Part shown: piece by piece, positions 18,910 to 27,688 of the stretch
Layout: every line of letters begins with the position of its first letter
Numbering within the stretch: the first letter of the stretch is position 1
NCBI GenBank assembly: GCA_944324395.1
Contig: CALUWC010000010.1
Coordinates: forward strand, 25,993-89,992
Source: Candidatus Gastranaerophilales bacterium
GTDB lineage: Bacteria; Cyanobacteriota; Vampirovibrionia; Gastranaerophilales; Gastranaerophilaceae
Length of the DNA stretch: 64,000 bases
Reading direction: 5' to 3'
The notes under the pieces: generated by a model
Databases searched by the model: none
Told to the model about the DNA's origin: nothing
What the model saw: only the letters and a program-made list of their open reading frames with translations
Made by a program: the position numbers and the translations under genes

Positions 18910-19167
18910 ATGACACTGGAAAATGATATAAAAGAATTAATAATAAAATCGCTGGAATTAGAGGACATTAAATCTTCTGATATAAAAGATGAAGAACCGC
19001 TTTTTGGCGACGGTTTGGGGCTTGATTCGATTGATGCTCTTGAACTTGGTATGGCTTTAAAAAAACAGTATAATATTACCTTATCATCAGATAAAGATGA
19101 AAATTCAGAATATTTTTATTCTGTAAAAACAATTGCCGATTTTATCAGGAGTAATAGCAGTGACTAA
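18910..19167 (+). CDS. Acyl carrier protein 1
   Basis: This 85-residue acyl carrier protein has the phosphopantetheine attachment motif LGLDSIDALELG with the modified Ser in DSID. The acidic helix II is typical of a dedicated ACP. It carries intermediates in this cluster and would be activated by the PPTase at 25325. TAGGAATTAG precedes the ATG. It overlaps the second ACP by eight bases. Confidence 0.88.
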   Translation: MTLENDIKELIIKSLELEDIKSSDIKDEEPLFGDGLGLDSIDALELGMALKKQYNITLSSDKDENSEYFYSVKTIADFIRSNSSD

Positions 19168-19420
19168 AACTTTTACATACGATGAAATTATGAATAAATT
19201 GACAGAAATCCTTGTTGATGATTTTGAAATTGACAAATCTGTTATCCGGCCGGAAGCAAATCTTTTTGAAGATCTGGAACTTGATAGTATTGATGCAGTT
19301 GATTTAGCAGTAAAGCTTCAATATTTTACCGACAAAAAAATCCCGCCTGAAAATTTTAAAAAAATTAAAACAGTTGAAGATGTTGCAAAAACTATTGAAG
19401 AACTCGTAAAATGCGATTAA
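19160..19420 (+). CDS. Acyl carrier protein 2 (GTG start)
   Basis: I place the start at GTG 19160, eight bases after AGGAG and within the last codons of ACP 1; an upstream TTG has no ribosome site. The 86-residue product has FEDLELDSIDAVDLAVKL with the carrier Ser. Two different ACPs side by side are characteristic of aryl polyene clusters, one used for the starter and one for elongation. Confidence 0.88.
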   Translation: MTKTFTYDEIMNKLTEILVDDFEIDKSVIRPEANLFEDLELDSIDAVDLAVKLQYFTDKKIPPENFKKIKTVEDVAKTIEELVKCD

Positions 19421-19842
19421 AATATATATTTCCAATATTGATTACTTTTGCAGTTATTCTGGTATTTCATTATACAAAAATATATTTTATAAAATTTTAT
19501 CCTGTAGCTGCAAATTTAACAACATTTCTGGTATTTTTTGCATCATCATTTTCAAAAGAAACAGTTATCCAAAAATTTGCCAAAAGTCTTGAAGGCGGCA
19601 TATTAGATGATTTTACTAAGAATTACACAAGAAAATTAACTTATATATGGTGTATTATAACCTTTATAAATTTTATAATTTCAATAATAACAGTCTTTTT
19701 ACCGGAAAAATGGTGGGCATTATATAACGGATGTATTTCATATTTTGCAATTGGAATGGTGTTTGTGGTTGAATATATTATAAGAATAGTTTTGAGAAAG
19801 AAATATAGAAAAAATGATATTAGAGAAATTTCAAACCGATAA
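19411..19842 (+). CDS. Small integral membrane protein of aryl-polyene-type clusters
   Basis: This 143-residue protein has four hydrophobic helices (about residues 4-22, 28-44, 72-92 and 104-124) and no enzymatic motif. A four-helix membrane protein in this position, between the ACPs and the AMP ligase, is a regular member of such clusters (COG4648-like) and probably anchors the enzyme complex at the membrane. It overlaps both neighbours, so the genes are tightly coupled. Confidence 0.65.
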   Translation: MRLKYIFPILITFAVILVFHYTKIYFIKFYPVAANLTTFLVFFASSFSKETVIQKFAKSLEGGILDDFTKNYTRKLTYIWCIITFINFIISIITVFLPEKWWALYNGCISYFAIGMVFVVEYIIRIVLRKKYRKNDIREISNR

Positions 19843-21358
19843 ATATGATAATGAGCTTGTATTTATAAACCCTGATATTACTCTGGGAGAACTTAAGCAA
19901 TATATCTCATATCAATGCAAAGAGTTTGAAAAATCAGAAATTAAAAATATTATTTTATTCGGCAGTGATTATTTCAATTTTGCAATAAACTTTTTTGCCG
20001 CAGCTTTTACGAGTAAACAAATATATCTTATATCTGACAAAGAACGTCTAAAATTGTTAAATGTTGATTATTTGATACCGGATAATGCCAAAAAGCTCAA
20101 TGAAAAAATCAATATCAATAATATACAGCCAAAAGATATTTTAATAAACTTTTTTACTTCAGGTTCAACCGGAGAACCCCAGAATATTCAAAAAAATTTA
20201 TATAATCTTGAAGTTGAAGCTCGAACTACAATTGAAGAATTTAACTTGAAATCTGATCGTATATTCGTCGCCACAACATCATGGGCTCATAGTTTCGGAA
20301 TAGTTTTTGATTTTATTCTTCCATTTGGCTACGGCTGCAGAATAAATAAAAAAAGAATAGATTTTCCGGAACAGCTGGATTTTGAAGATAATTACATATT
20401 AATTTCAACCCCGTCTTTTATGGAAAAACTAGCAAAATATGATTACACTTTCTACAAGTCGCCTGAAAAAATCTTCCTTGCAGGAGCAAAATTAAAACCG
20501 GAAATTATCGACTATTTTAAACAATACACAGACCTGATTGACATTTACGGAAGCACTGAAACAGGTAACATTGCATACAAAAGAGGCTACACAAATTTTA
20601 CACCGTTTAGAGATGTCGAAGTAACAACCGATAATAAAAGTCAGGCTATTATAAAATCCGAATATTTTCCGCAAGAACAAGCTCTATTATCTGATATAAT
20701 TGAATTTGTTAACGATAAAGAATTTGTCTTTAAAAAACGTTCCGACAGAATTGTTAAAGTATTTGAAAAAAGAATATCTCTTGATGAAATAGAAACTAAT
20801 TTAAAAAAACATAATAAAGTAAAAGATTGTTATTGCTTTATGTACAATGATAAATTAGCCTGTATTGTATCAACTGATGATATTAGCCTTGAAAAAGCCG
20901 ACTTGAAGCATTTCCTTACAAATTATGGTGAAGTTGTACCTAAAAAATGGAGGCTCGTAGACGAACTTCCTAAAACTGCAACAGGCAAAATTGACAGATC
21001 AAAATTATTAAAACTTTTCGGAATGAATCAATCTCTGCCTTTCGTAATTTCCAAAACAATAGAACATAACGAAGCAAACATTACACTAATATTTAAAAGA
21101 AATTCCAACTTCTTTAATGGGCATTTTGATATGATGTCAATATTACCAGGAGTTGTTCAGCTTTATTATGCAAAATTTTTTGCAGACAATATTTTTAATA
21201 TTGAAATTCCGCCAAAAGAAGTCAAACGGGTAAAATTTTCTAATATAATAAGACCTGACACCCCTGTTACTCTAACCTTGAAGAATAATGAAAATTCAGT
21301 TGAATTTGCCTACATGACTGATGCTAAAACATATTCTTCAGGTATATTTGTAAAGTAA
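19814..21358 (+). CDS. Acyl-AMP ligase fused to ApeI-like dehydratase
   Basis: This 514-residue protein has an adenylation domain at residues 1 to about 400. It shows FFTSGSTGEPQNIQKN (phosphate loop), DIYGSTETGNIAYKR, and the catalytic Lys motif LPKTATGKIDR. From about 410 it has a small hotdog domain with FNGHFDMMSILPGVVQLYY, a FabA/FabZ/ApeI-type dehydratase containing the active His. It should activate the starter acid onto an ACP and dehydrate chain intermediates. In other aryl polyene clusters ApeH and ApeI are often separate; here they are one polypeptide. The starter is not predictable. Confidence 0.82.
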   Translation: MILEKFQTDKYDNELVFINPDITLGELKQYISYQCKEFEKSEIKNIILFGSDYFNFAINFFAAAFTSKQIYLISDKERLKLLNVDYLIPDNAKKLNEKININNIQPKDILINFFTSGSTGEPQNIQKNLYNLEVEARTTIEEFNLKSDRIFVATTSWAHSFGIVFDFILPFGYGCRINKKRIDFPEQLDFEDNYILISTPSFMEKLAKYDYTFYKSPEKIFLAGAKLKPEIIDYFKQYTDLIDIYGSTETGNIAYKRGYTNFTPFRDVEVTTDNKSQAIIKSEYFPQEQALLSDIIEFVNDKEFVFKKRSDRIVKVFEKRISLDEIETNLKKHNKVKDCYCFMYNDKLACIVSTDDISLEKADLKHFLTNYGEVVPKKWRLVDELPKTATGKIDRSKLLKLFGMNQSLPFVISKTIEHNEANITLIFKRNSNFFNGHFDMMSILPGVVQLYYAKFFADNIFNIEIPPKEVKRVKFSNIIRPDTPVTLTLKNNENSVEFAYMTDAKTYSSGIFVK

Positions 21359-21378
21359 TTTAAAGTTTGAGGTAAAAA

Positions 21379-21792
21379 ATGAAATTTGAATCAGAAACAT
21401 TTATAACAGTACAATTCTATGATCTGGATCCAATGAACGTTGTATGGCACGGGAATTATATAAAATATCTTGAAACAGCAAGATGTGATTTGCTTGCAAA
21501 ACTGGGGTATGATTATGAATCTATGAAACGGGATAATGTTATGTATCCTGTTGCTACAATGGAAATGAAATATATTAAACCCTGCGAATTTCAGCAAAAA
21601 TTGAGAATCGTTTCTTCTCTTGAAGAAATTGAACCCTGTATGATTATTAAATATACAATATTTGATGCACAAACAAATGAGAAAATATTCAAAGCTAAAA
21701 CAATGCAAATCTGCGTGAATTCAAAAACTAAAGAAAGTTTATATTCTGCCCCTGAAGGTTTGAAAGATAAACTTGCTTGTTGTAATCTTTAA
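21379..21792 (+). CDS. Acyl-ACP thioesterase, 4HBT/YbgC-type hotdog (ApeK-like)
   Basis: This 137-residue hotdog protein has the 4HBT signature FYDLDPMNVVWHGNYIKYLETARCDLL, in which Asp18 is the probable catalytic residue. It would release or edit ACP-bound chains. GAGGT precedes the ATG, and the next gene follows two bases after its stop. Confidence 0.84.
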   Translation: MKFESETFITVQFYDLDPMNVVWHGNYIKYLETARCDLLAKLGYDYESMKRDNVMYPVATMEMKYIKPCEFQQKLRIVSSLEEIEPCMIIKYTIFDAQTNEKIFKAKTMQICVNSKTKESLYSAPEGLKDKLACCNL

Positions 21793-21794
21793 TT

Positions 21795-22316
21795 ATGAAA
21801 AGATTTATTGTTATAGTATTATCAATTTTTCTGGCTGGAAGCTGTGTATCTGCAAAAGATGCGATATATCAATATCCCGCAAATATTGCAAATGTCAAAA
21901 TACCTCAAAACACAAATGTTACCTGTAAGTTTACACAAACAAAAACTATTCCTAATTCACAAGCCTGCATTAAATCTGGGGGAAATTTTAAATTCAATAT
22001 AAATAACGGGGTAATATTTGATACCCAGTATCCGGTTAAATCAACAACTGCATACACCTCAGACCAGAGCAAACGAATAAGTGATATAATCATTGCAATT
22101 TCAAAAAAAGATTACTCTTATATAAATAAAAATTTTAATGTTTATCATTTGAAAAATCAAAAGAATTGGGAACTTGCACTTCAACCAAAAAAAGAGTCAA
22201 AAATTCATAATGTTATGGATTCAATAGTTATTCATGGAAACAATTATATAGATACTATTGAAATTAATACACTAAAAAACGGAAGTACCAAAATAAATTT
22301 TACAGAATGCAGATAG
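21795..22316 (+). CDS. LolA-like periplasmic lipid carrier
   Basis: This 173-residue protein has a signal peptide (MKRFIVIVLSIFLAGSCVSA). The mature part resembles the LolA-type carriers of aryl polyene clusters: CKFTQTKTIPNSQACIKSGGNFKF, then VIFDTQYPVKSTT. It probably shuttles the polyene lipid from the inner to the outer membrane together with the adjacent MMPL exporter. The cysteine near the signal cleavage site (GSC) could alternatively mark a lipoprotein. Its sequence is divergent, so the call rests partly on context. Confidence 0.68.
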   Translation: MKRFIVIVLSIFLAGSCVSAKDAIYQYPANIANVKIPQNTNVTCKFTQTKTIPNSQACIKSGGNFKFNINNGVIFDTQYPVKSTTAYTSDQSKRISDIIIAISKKDYSYINKNFNVYHLKNQKNWELALQPKKESKIHNVMDSIVIHGNNYIDTIEINTLKNGSTKINFTECR

Positions 22317-22317
22317 T

Positions 22318-24423
22318 ATGAAAAATATTTTAAGAATTTTATACATTTTACTTTTTGTCATAGCAGGAATATGGGTTTTTCTCCACCCTGTTAAAACAGA
22401 AACAAATTTACTAAGAGCAGTATATTCAAACAGCTATTCCGATGAAATAGTAGTAACCCTTAGCGGAAGATACTCTTCAAAAATAAATGTGTTGATAGAA
22501 TCATCTTCTGTTCAATCAGCTTCACAGGCTGCTGACAAATTCTTAAATTCAATTGATAAAAAATCTTTTATGATTAAAGATTTTGATTTCTCAAAAATTC
22601 TTTCAACCCTGCAAATATATAATCAAAATCTGTTATCCGCATCAACTGCAAAAGAATTGGAAAATAAACAATATGACGCAGTTACAACACAAGCATACAA
22701 CAGGCTGCTTGACCCTTTCGGAATTATGCTTCTGCCATTGAATGAAGATCCGTTTGTCCTGTTCGGAGATTATTTGAAATCTTTAGGAAACGATAATTCG
22801 GACACTCTTGAATATAACGGAAAACATTATAAATTTTTATCTCTGGAAGTGAACAATAATATTGCATTATCGCCTGATATTGTAAACAAAAAAATTAAAG
22901 AACTGACACGTTTGCAATCCGAAATGTCAAACAGTGACGTAAAAATTTATCTTACAGGGACACCTATCCATTCTTACTATGCAAGCTCAAAATCAATGAT
23001 AGAAATTAATATTATTTGTGCATTATCCTCACTATTTATACTTGCAATCTGCTATTTTTATTTCAGGAATTTAAAACTTCTAATACCCATAGCAATAAGT
23101 CTTGGCGGAGGAATTCTGGCAGGATATCTGCTATGTGCAATATTTTTCCCTTCAATACATGTTTTAACATTTGTTTTTTCAACAACATTAATCGGTATCT
23201 GTATTGATTATTCTTTGCACTACTTTATAGAAAAAGATATTGAAAAAATATTTAAAAGCCTCACCGTTAGTATGCTGACAACAGTAAGTGCCTTTGCAAT
23301 ACTTCTTTTTTCAGGTGTAGAACTTTTGAAACAAATATCAGTATTTACAATGACCGGATTATTTACGGTTTATTCAATGGTAGTTTTATTTTACCCGCTG
23401 TTCAAATTTTCCGGTCAATCCGGCAAAATCAATTTTAATCTTACTCCAAAATTCAAAAAAATATTTTCAGTAGTCATTATTCTGGTATCAGTATGCGGAA
23501 TTTTCTGTCTAAAATTTAATGATGATATAAGAAACTTATATGTTCCGTCTAAAAAACTTATGAAGGCAGAAAAACTGTTTGCTGAAGTTACCGGAGGAAA
23601 CAAAAAGACAACATTTGCCCTTATTAAGGGAGAAAACATGCAAGAAATCTTGCAAAAAGAAGAAAATATTACCAAAAATCTGATGCCTCAGGATTATCAG
23701 GCAATAAGTAAATATATACCATCAATTAAACGCCAGCAGGAAAATTTTAATCTGAGAAAAGTCTTATACCAAAAAGAATTGAATAAATATGCACAGTTTT
23801 TATCACCAAAAGAAAAACAGAAATTATTAAATTCAAAACAAACTAACAAATATTTAGAATATAAAGATTTACCTGAATTTTCCGAATTCATGCCGGATAA
23901 AAACACTTCACTTATAGTTCTTTATGATATAAAAAATCCGGAAATCATAACGAAAAACGGTGCCGAATATATAGACGTAACCCAAAGTATTACAACAAAA
24001 ATAAGAAACTGCAGAATCAACTGTGTGAAAATGCTTCTGCCAATTTTTATAATTCTTTTTGCTCTTTTATCCTGCATCTATAAACCTAAAACAGCATTAA
24101 AAATAACATCCCCATCAATCATTGCCGCTGTATTTTCAATCGCACTGGTATCATTAACCGGACAAGAAATTAACCTGTTCCATATACTTGCAATATTTCT
24201 CATAGTAGGTTTCGGACTTGATTATTCCGTATTCAGGGCAAGCGGAATACAATCAGCTTCCGATGCAGTTTTACTATCCTGTTTAACAAGTATTTTTTCA
24301 TTTTTACTACTGGCATTTACAAGTTTCAAACTCATCAGTTCTCTCGGCTTTATATTATCTGCAGGGTTGACAGTATCATATCTTGCAAGTCTTCTGTTTG
24401 ACTACAAAAAGGAGAACGGTTAA
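22318..24423 (+). CDS. MMPL/RND-family exporter (ApeM-like)
   Basis: This 701-residue protein has the RND layout: an N-terminal helix, a periplasmic loop of about 200 residues, five or six helices at about 225-380, a second loop, and helices at 560-690. The SLGGGILAGYLL and FVFSTTLIGICIDYSLHYF motifs carry the charged residues used in proton coupling (GICIDYS; GFGLDYSVFRA in the second half). It should export the finished polyene product. It starts one base after the LolA-like stop. Confidence 0.85.
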   Translation: MKNILRILYILLFVIAGIWVFLHPVKTETNLLRAVYSNSYSDEIVVTLSGRYSSKINVLIESSSVQSASQAADKFLNSIDKKSFMIKDFDFSKILSTLQIYNQNLLSASTAKELENKQYDAVTTQAYNRLLDPFGIMLLPLNEDPFVLFGDYLKSLGNDNSDTLEYNGKHYKFLSLEVNNNIALSPDIVNKKIKELTRLQSEMSNSDVKIYLTGTPIHSYYASSKSMIEINIICALSSLFILAICYFYFRNLKLLIPIAISLGGGILAGYLLCAIFFPSIHVLTFVFSTTLIGICIDYSLHYFIEKDIEKIFKSLTVSMLTTVSAFAILLFSGVELLKQISVFTMTGLFTVYSMVVLFYPLFKFSGQSGKINFNLTPKFKKIFSVVIILVSVCGIFCLKFNDDIRNLYVPSKKLMKAEKLFAEVTGGNKKTTFALIKGENMQEILQKEENITKNLMPQDYQAISKYIPSIKRQQENFNLRKVLYQKELNKYAQFLSPKEKQKLLNSKQTNKYLEYKDLPEFSEFMPDKNTSLIVLYDIKNPEIITKNGAEYIDVTQSITTKIRNCRINCVKMLLPIFIILFALLSCIYKPKTALKITSPSIIAAVFSIALVSLTGQEINLFHILAIFLIVGFGLDYSVFRASGIQSASDAVLLSCLTSIFSFLLLAFTSFKLISSLGFILSAGLTVSYLASLLFDYKKENG

Positions 24424-24424
24424 T

Positions 24425-25297
24425 ATGCAGTGGTATCAAATGAGAGAACAAGCAGCAGGTGCAACAAGACTTCTAATTATCTGGAATTTATATAAAGTTT
24501 TTGGCAAAAAATTTGTAAGATTACTCGTATTTTTTATAACCTTTTTTGCTTTTTTAGGTGCCTCAGAACCACGTAAATACTCTAAAAAATACCTTGAAAT
24601 TGCCGGGTTGAACTCAGGAATATTAAACCAGTTTAGACATTTTCTGGCATTTTCTGACACTTTGCTTGATAAAATGGAGGTTTTTTCAGGAAAATATGAG
24701 CCGAAAAATATGATTTTTGATAATGAAAAAGATAAAGATATGTTTATTGAGGATTTAAAAAGAGGAATATTTGTTATAGGTTCGCATCTTGGCAATATAG
24801 AAATGATGAGAGCATTTTTGCGGACAAATATTTGCAAACATTTGAATATTTTCCTGTCTGCAGATCAATGCAAAATATTCAACCATTTTATAAAACAAAT
24901 AGAAATTCAAAGTCCTGTTGACATTTATCCTGTTGAGAATATCACTGTAAACACTTCAATCGAAATAAAAGAAAAAATTTCGAAAGGTGAAGTCGTTGTA
25001 ATGGCAGGAGATAGGATCTCGCAAAACAGCATAAACACTAATGCTGTCTTTTTAGGTAAAAAAATCCGAATTCCTTCAGGCACATTTAAATTTGCATATC
25101 TTATGGAAAGTCCGATATATTTTATCTGCACACTTAAAGAAGGTGAAAAATACAGAATATATCTAAAAAAATTTAAATACAACGGAAATAAAAAAGAAAC
25201 AATCCAGCAAATGCAAAAAGAATACCTGGAATTTTTAGAAAAACTTACACATAAATATCCTTTCCAGTTTTTCCATTTTTATGATTTTTTTGAGTAA
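24425..25297 (+). CDS. LpxL/HtrB-type lipid acyltransferase (LPLAT)
   Basis: Start chosen at ATG 24425 after AAAAAGGAG; an upstream TTG lies inside the exporter gene. The 290-residue protein begins WYQMREQAAGATRLLIIWNLYKVFG, typical of lipid A-type acyltransferases in polyene clusters, followed by a transmembrane helix. It has the H-x4-E catalytic block GSHLGNIEMMRA and VVMAGDRIS. It would acylate the lipid carrier of the product. This is the second acyltransferase of the cluster. Confidence 0.8.
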   Translation: MQWYQMREQAAGATRLLIIWNLYKVFGKKFVRLLVFFITFFAFLGASEPRKYSKKYLEIAGLNSGILNQFRHFLAFSDTLLDKMEVFSGKYEPKNMIFDNEKDKDMFIEDLKRGIFVIGSHLGNIEMMRAFLRTNICKHLNIFLSADQCKIFNHFIKQIEIQSPVDIYPVENITVNTSIEIKEKISKGEVVVMAGDRISQNSINTNAVFLGKKIRIPSGTFKFAYLMESPIYFICTLKEGEKYRIYLKKFKYNGNKKETIQQMQKEYLEFLEKLTHKYPFQFFHFYDFFE

Positions 25298-25324
25298 CAT
25301 AAAGTTTTATAGTAATATACTTTT

Positions 25325-25843
25325 ATGGAAATATATTATATAAATTCCGAAAAATTTTTAAAAACACACGATATTGAATTTCTGCATCAATATGCTGATA
25401 ATAAAAAATTTAAATCACTAAAGAGATTTATACAGTACACTCTTGGCAGGTATATTGTAAAAACTGCCGGAGAAAAAATCTACAACCTTCCGGATACAAC
25501 AATAGAAATTCAAAATAAAAAACCAAAATTTAAATATGGAAATATAAAATTCAGTATAAGCCACAGCAGCAAAATAATAGCTACAGCTTTTGATAAATTT
25601 GAATGCGGACTTGATATAGAAGAAATGAAACCAAGAAATCTTAATGAACTATCAAAATACTATGAACAAAAGTTTGAAACTCAAGAGGATTTTTACAAAT
25701 TCTGGACAGAAAACGAAGCAACAATAAAACTTCAGCAAAAAGCAAAAACAAAATATAGTAAAATTATAGAAAATAAATACATGCTAACAGTTGTTTCTTC
25801 TGATGAAAAATTTTCCGAACCTACGGATATTATTGAATTATAA
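25325..25843 (+). CDS. Sfp-type 4'-phosphopantetheinyl transferase
   Basis: This 172-residue protein activates the ACPs by adding the phosphopantetheine arm of CoA. It has FSISHSSKIIA, the metal-binding GLDIEE motif and FYKFWTENEATIKL; the family usually has W-x-K-E-A, so Asn replaces Lys here. At 172 residues it is shorter than Sfp. It closes the rightward operon. Its stop codon (TAA) lies inside the left arm of the following inverted-repeat element. Confidence 0.82.
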   Translation: MEIYYINSEKFLKTHDIEFLHQYADNKKFKSLKRFIQYTLGRYIVKTAGEKIYNLPDTTIEIQNKKPKFKYGNIKFSISHSSKIIATAFDKFECGLDIEEMKPRNLNELSKYYEQKFETQEDFYKFWTENEATIKLQQKAKTKYSKIIENKYMLTVVSSDEKFSEPTDIIEL

Positions 25844-26000
25844 AGGAACTTATGTAGCAAATTTCACTGATACTATAAAAGCCCGTCACTCTGAGGACTA
25901 AAGTCCGAAGAATCTTTTTATTGAGATACTTCGTTAACACTCAGTATGACACCGTTTTTAAAAATTTCTGGTAGGATTTGCTACATAAGTTCCTTTATAA
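25838..26000. mobile_element. MITE-like element with perfect 25-bp terminal inverted repeats
   Basis: The 25-base left end (25838-25862) is the exact reverse complement of the right end (25976-26000). The 113 bases between contain a second inverted motif, gtcactctgag...cgaagaatc against gagatacttcg...ctcagtatgac. This is the same family as the dispersed repeats at 1649-1925. The element has no gene and starts at the PPTase stop codon, so the terminal repeat supplies the stop. It could also act as a strong terminator hairpin. Confidence 0.7.
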
Positions 26001-26062
26001 ATATATTCACAATTTATTGATTATATGGTAAAATCAATGAATAAAAAGGAAAAGAGGATATT

Positions 26063-27115
26063 ATGTACTATCAAGGACTAATCAATAAATACAGAGAATA
26101 TTTACCCGTAACGGATTCAACACCTGTCGTTACCTTAAATGAAGGTAATACTCCTTTAATTAAAGCTGAAAACTTAGCAAAAAAAATCGGGGTTGATGCT
26201 GAAATATATTTGAAATTTGAAGGCTGTAACCCGACAGGCAGCTTTAAAGACCGTGGAATGACAATGGCTGTCACAAAAGCGAAAGAATCCGGTTCGGGTG
26301 CTATAATTTGTGCTTCAACAGGTAATACTTCTGCTTCAGCTGCAGCCTACGGAGCTAAAGCAGGCTTGAAAACTTATGTTTTAATTCCTGACGGTTATAT
26401 TGCACTAGGCAAACTATCTCAAGCTATGATGTACGGAGCTGAAATTATTGCTATTCAGGGAAATTTTGACAGAGCCCTTGAAGTGGTAAGAGAAATCGCT
26501 GAAAAATACCCGATAACATTGGTTAATTCCGTAAACCCTTACAGAATTGAAGGTCAAAAAACAGGAGCTTTTGAAATCTGTGAAGCATTAGGTCAGGCTC
26601 CTGATTACCATTTTATACCTGTTGGCAATGCCGGTAATATTACCGCATACTGGAAAGGCTATAAGGAATGGAACAAATTAGGAAAAATTCCTGCACTTCC
26701 GAAAATGATGGGCTTTGAAGCAGAAGGAGCTGCCGCAATCGTTAAAGGCGAAAGAATTATGAATCCTGAAACAATCGCAACAGCTATCCGTATAGGAAAT
26801 CCTGCAAGCTGGAAATATGCTGAAGCAGCCAGAGATGAAAGCAACGGCATGATTAATTTTGTTACGGATGAAGAAATTGTAAAAGCCTATAAACTCATAG
26901 CCTCTTCAGAAGGTATTCTGGCAGAACCTGCATCAGCAGCTTCTGTAGCAGGACTTATAAAAGTAAAAAATCTAATCAAAGAAGGTTCCAAAATAGTTTG
27001 TATCCTAACAGGAAACGGCTTAAAAGACCCTGATAATGCCATAAAATATTCAAATGACGAAGTTAAAAAAACTTCTTCAAATTTGACAGATATTCTCAAA
27101 GCCATGAATATATAA
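26063..27115 (+). CDS. thrC: Threonine synthase
   Basis: This 350-residue fold-type II PLP enzyme converts O-phospho-L-homoserine to L-threonine. It has [15 protein letters not shown], with the PLP-binding Lys near residue 62, [38 protein letters not shown] and the glycine-rich [15 protein letters not shown] phosphate-binding loop. Length fits the short (bacterial/Bacillus-type) form. AGAGGA precedes the ATG. It stands alone between the polyene cluster and a secreted protein. Confidence 0.93.
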   Translation: MYYQGLINKYREYLPVTDSTPVVTLNEGNTPLIKAENLAKKIGVDAEIYLKFEGCNPTGSFKDRGMTMAVTKAKESGSGAIICASTGNTSASAAAYGAKAGLKTYVLIPDGYIALGKLSQAMMYGAEIIAIQGNFDRALEVVREIAEKYPITLVNSVNPYRIEGQKTGAFEICEALGQAPDYHFIPVGNAGNITAYWKGYKEWNKLGKIPALPKMMGFEAEGAAAIVKGERIMNPETIATAIRIGNPASWKYAEAARDESNGMINFVTDEEIVKAYKLIASSEGILAEPASAASVAGLIKVKNLIKEGSKIVCILTGNGLKDPDNAIKYSNDEVKKTSSNLTDILKAMNI

Positions 27116-27133
27116 CATTAAAGGTAGGTTAAG

Positions 27134-27601
27134 ATGAAAAAAATGTTTTGGGTCGTTGGAATTTCAGTAATAACTTTATGCAGCTGTATTTGTGTAAGAA
27201 CTTTTGCTTACAGTGATGATTCTGCCGCTAAACTACAAGAATTCAAAAAACAGCAGGCTCAAATAAAAAAATATATACCATATTATAACAATCTGGCAAC
27301 CTGCATTCCATATAAAAGTGATATGTATAAAATTTACGGAAAAGTAAACGGGGGATGCCATATTTATCTGCAAGATGATATCGGAAACGGTTATGACTGT
27401 CATGTTCCTATGACCGTAGCAAAAGCTAACAGTTCTTATGGTAAAAGTGTAACCAGCAAAATGTCTGCTATAAATTTGGAAGAACTTGCTTCTAATAATG
27501 CAGAACAATTTATAAAAGAATTTACAATGATTATAAATGACTTGAAGCCTCTAACAAAAATGGAAAATGCTATTTTACAATATCATTGTAAGAAACTATA
27601 A
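27134..27601 (+). CDS. Secreted hypothetical protein
   Basis: This 155-residue protein has a hydrophobic N-terminus (MKKMFWVVGISVITLCSCICVRTFA) that serves as a signal peptide; the Cys-rich stretch may resemble a lipobox but is not a clean one. The mature part has cysteines (NLATCIPYK, GGCHIYLQ, GYDCHVP) likely paired in the periplasm. AAAGGTAGG precedes the start. I recognise no family. Confidence 0.65.
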   Translation: MKKMFWVVGISVITLCSCICVRTFAYSDDSAAKLQEFKKQQAQIKKYIPYYNNLATCIPYKSDMYKIYGKVNGGCHIYLQDDIGNGYDCHVPMTVAKANSSYGKSVTSKMSAINLEELASNNAEQFIKEFTMIINDLKPLTKMENAILQYHCKKL

Positions 27602-27632
27602 AATATTATTATAAGCATTTAATGCAGCAAAT

Positions 27633-27663
27633 ACAAGGCAAAACTATAATAGTTTTGCCTTGT
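27633..27663. terminator. Intrinsic terminator hairpin between convergent genes
   Basis: A perfect 13-bp stem (acaaggcaaaact / agttttgccttgt) surrounds the loop ATAAT. It lies between the secreted protein and the graspetide precursor, which are convergent. No long T run follows. Confidence 0.7.
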
Positions 27664-27688
27664 TATATGTTTAAATTATATTCATCTG

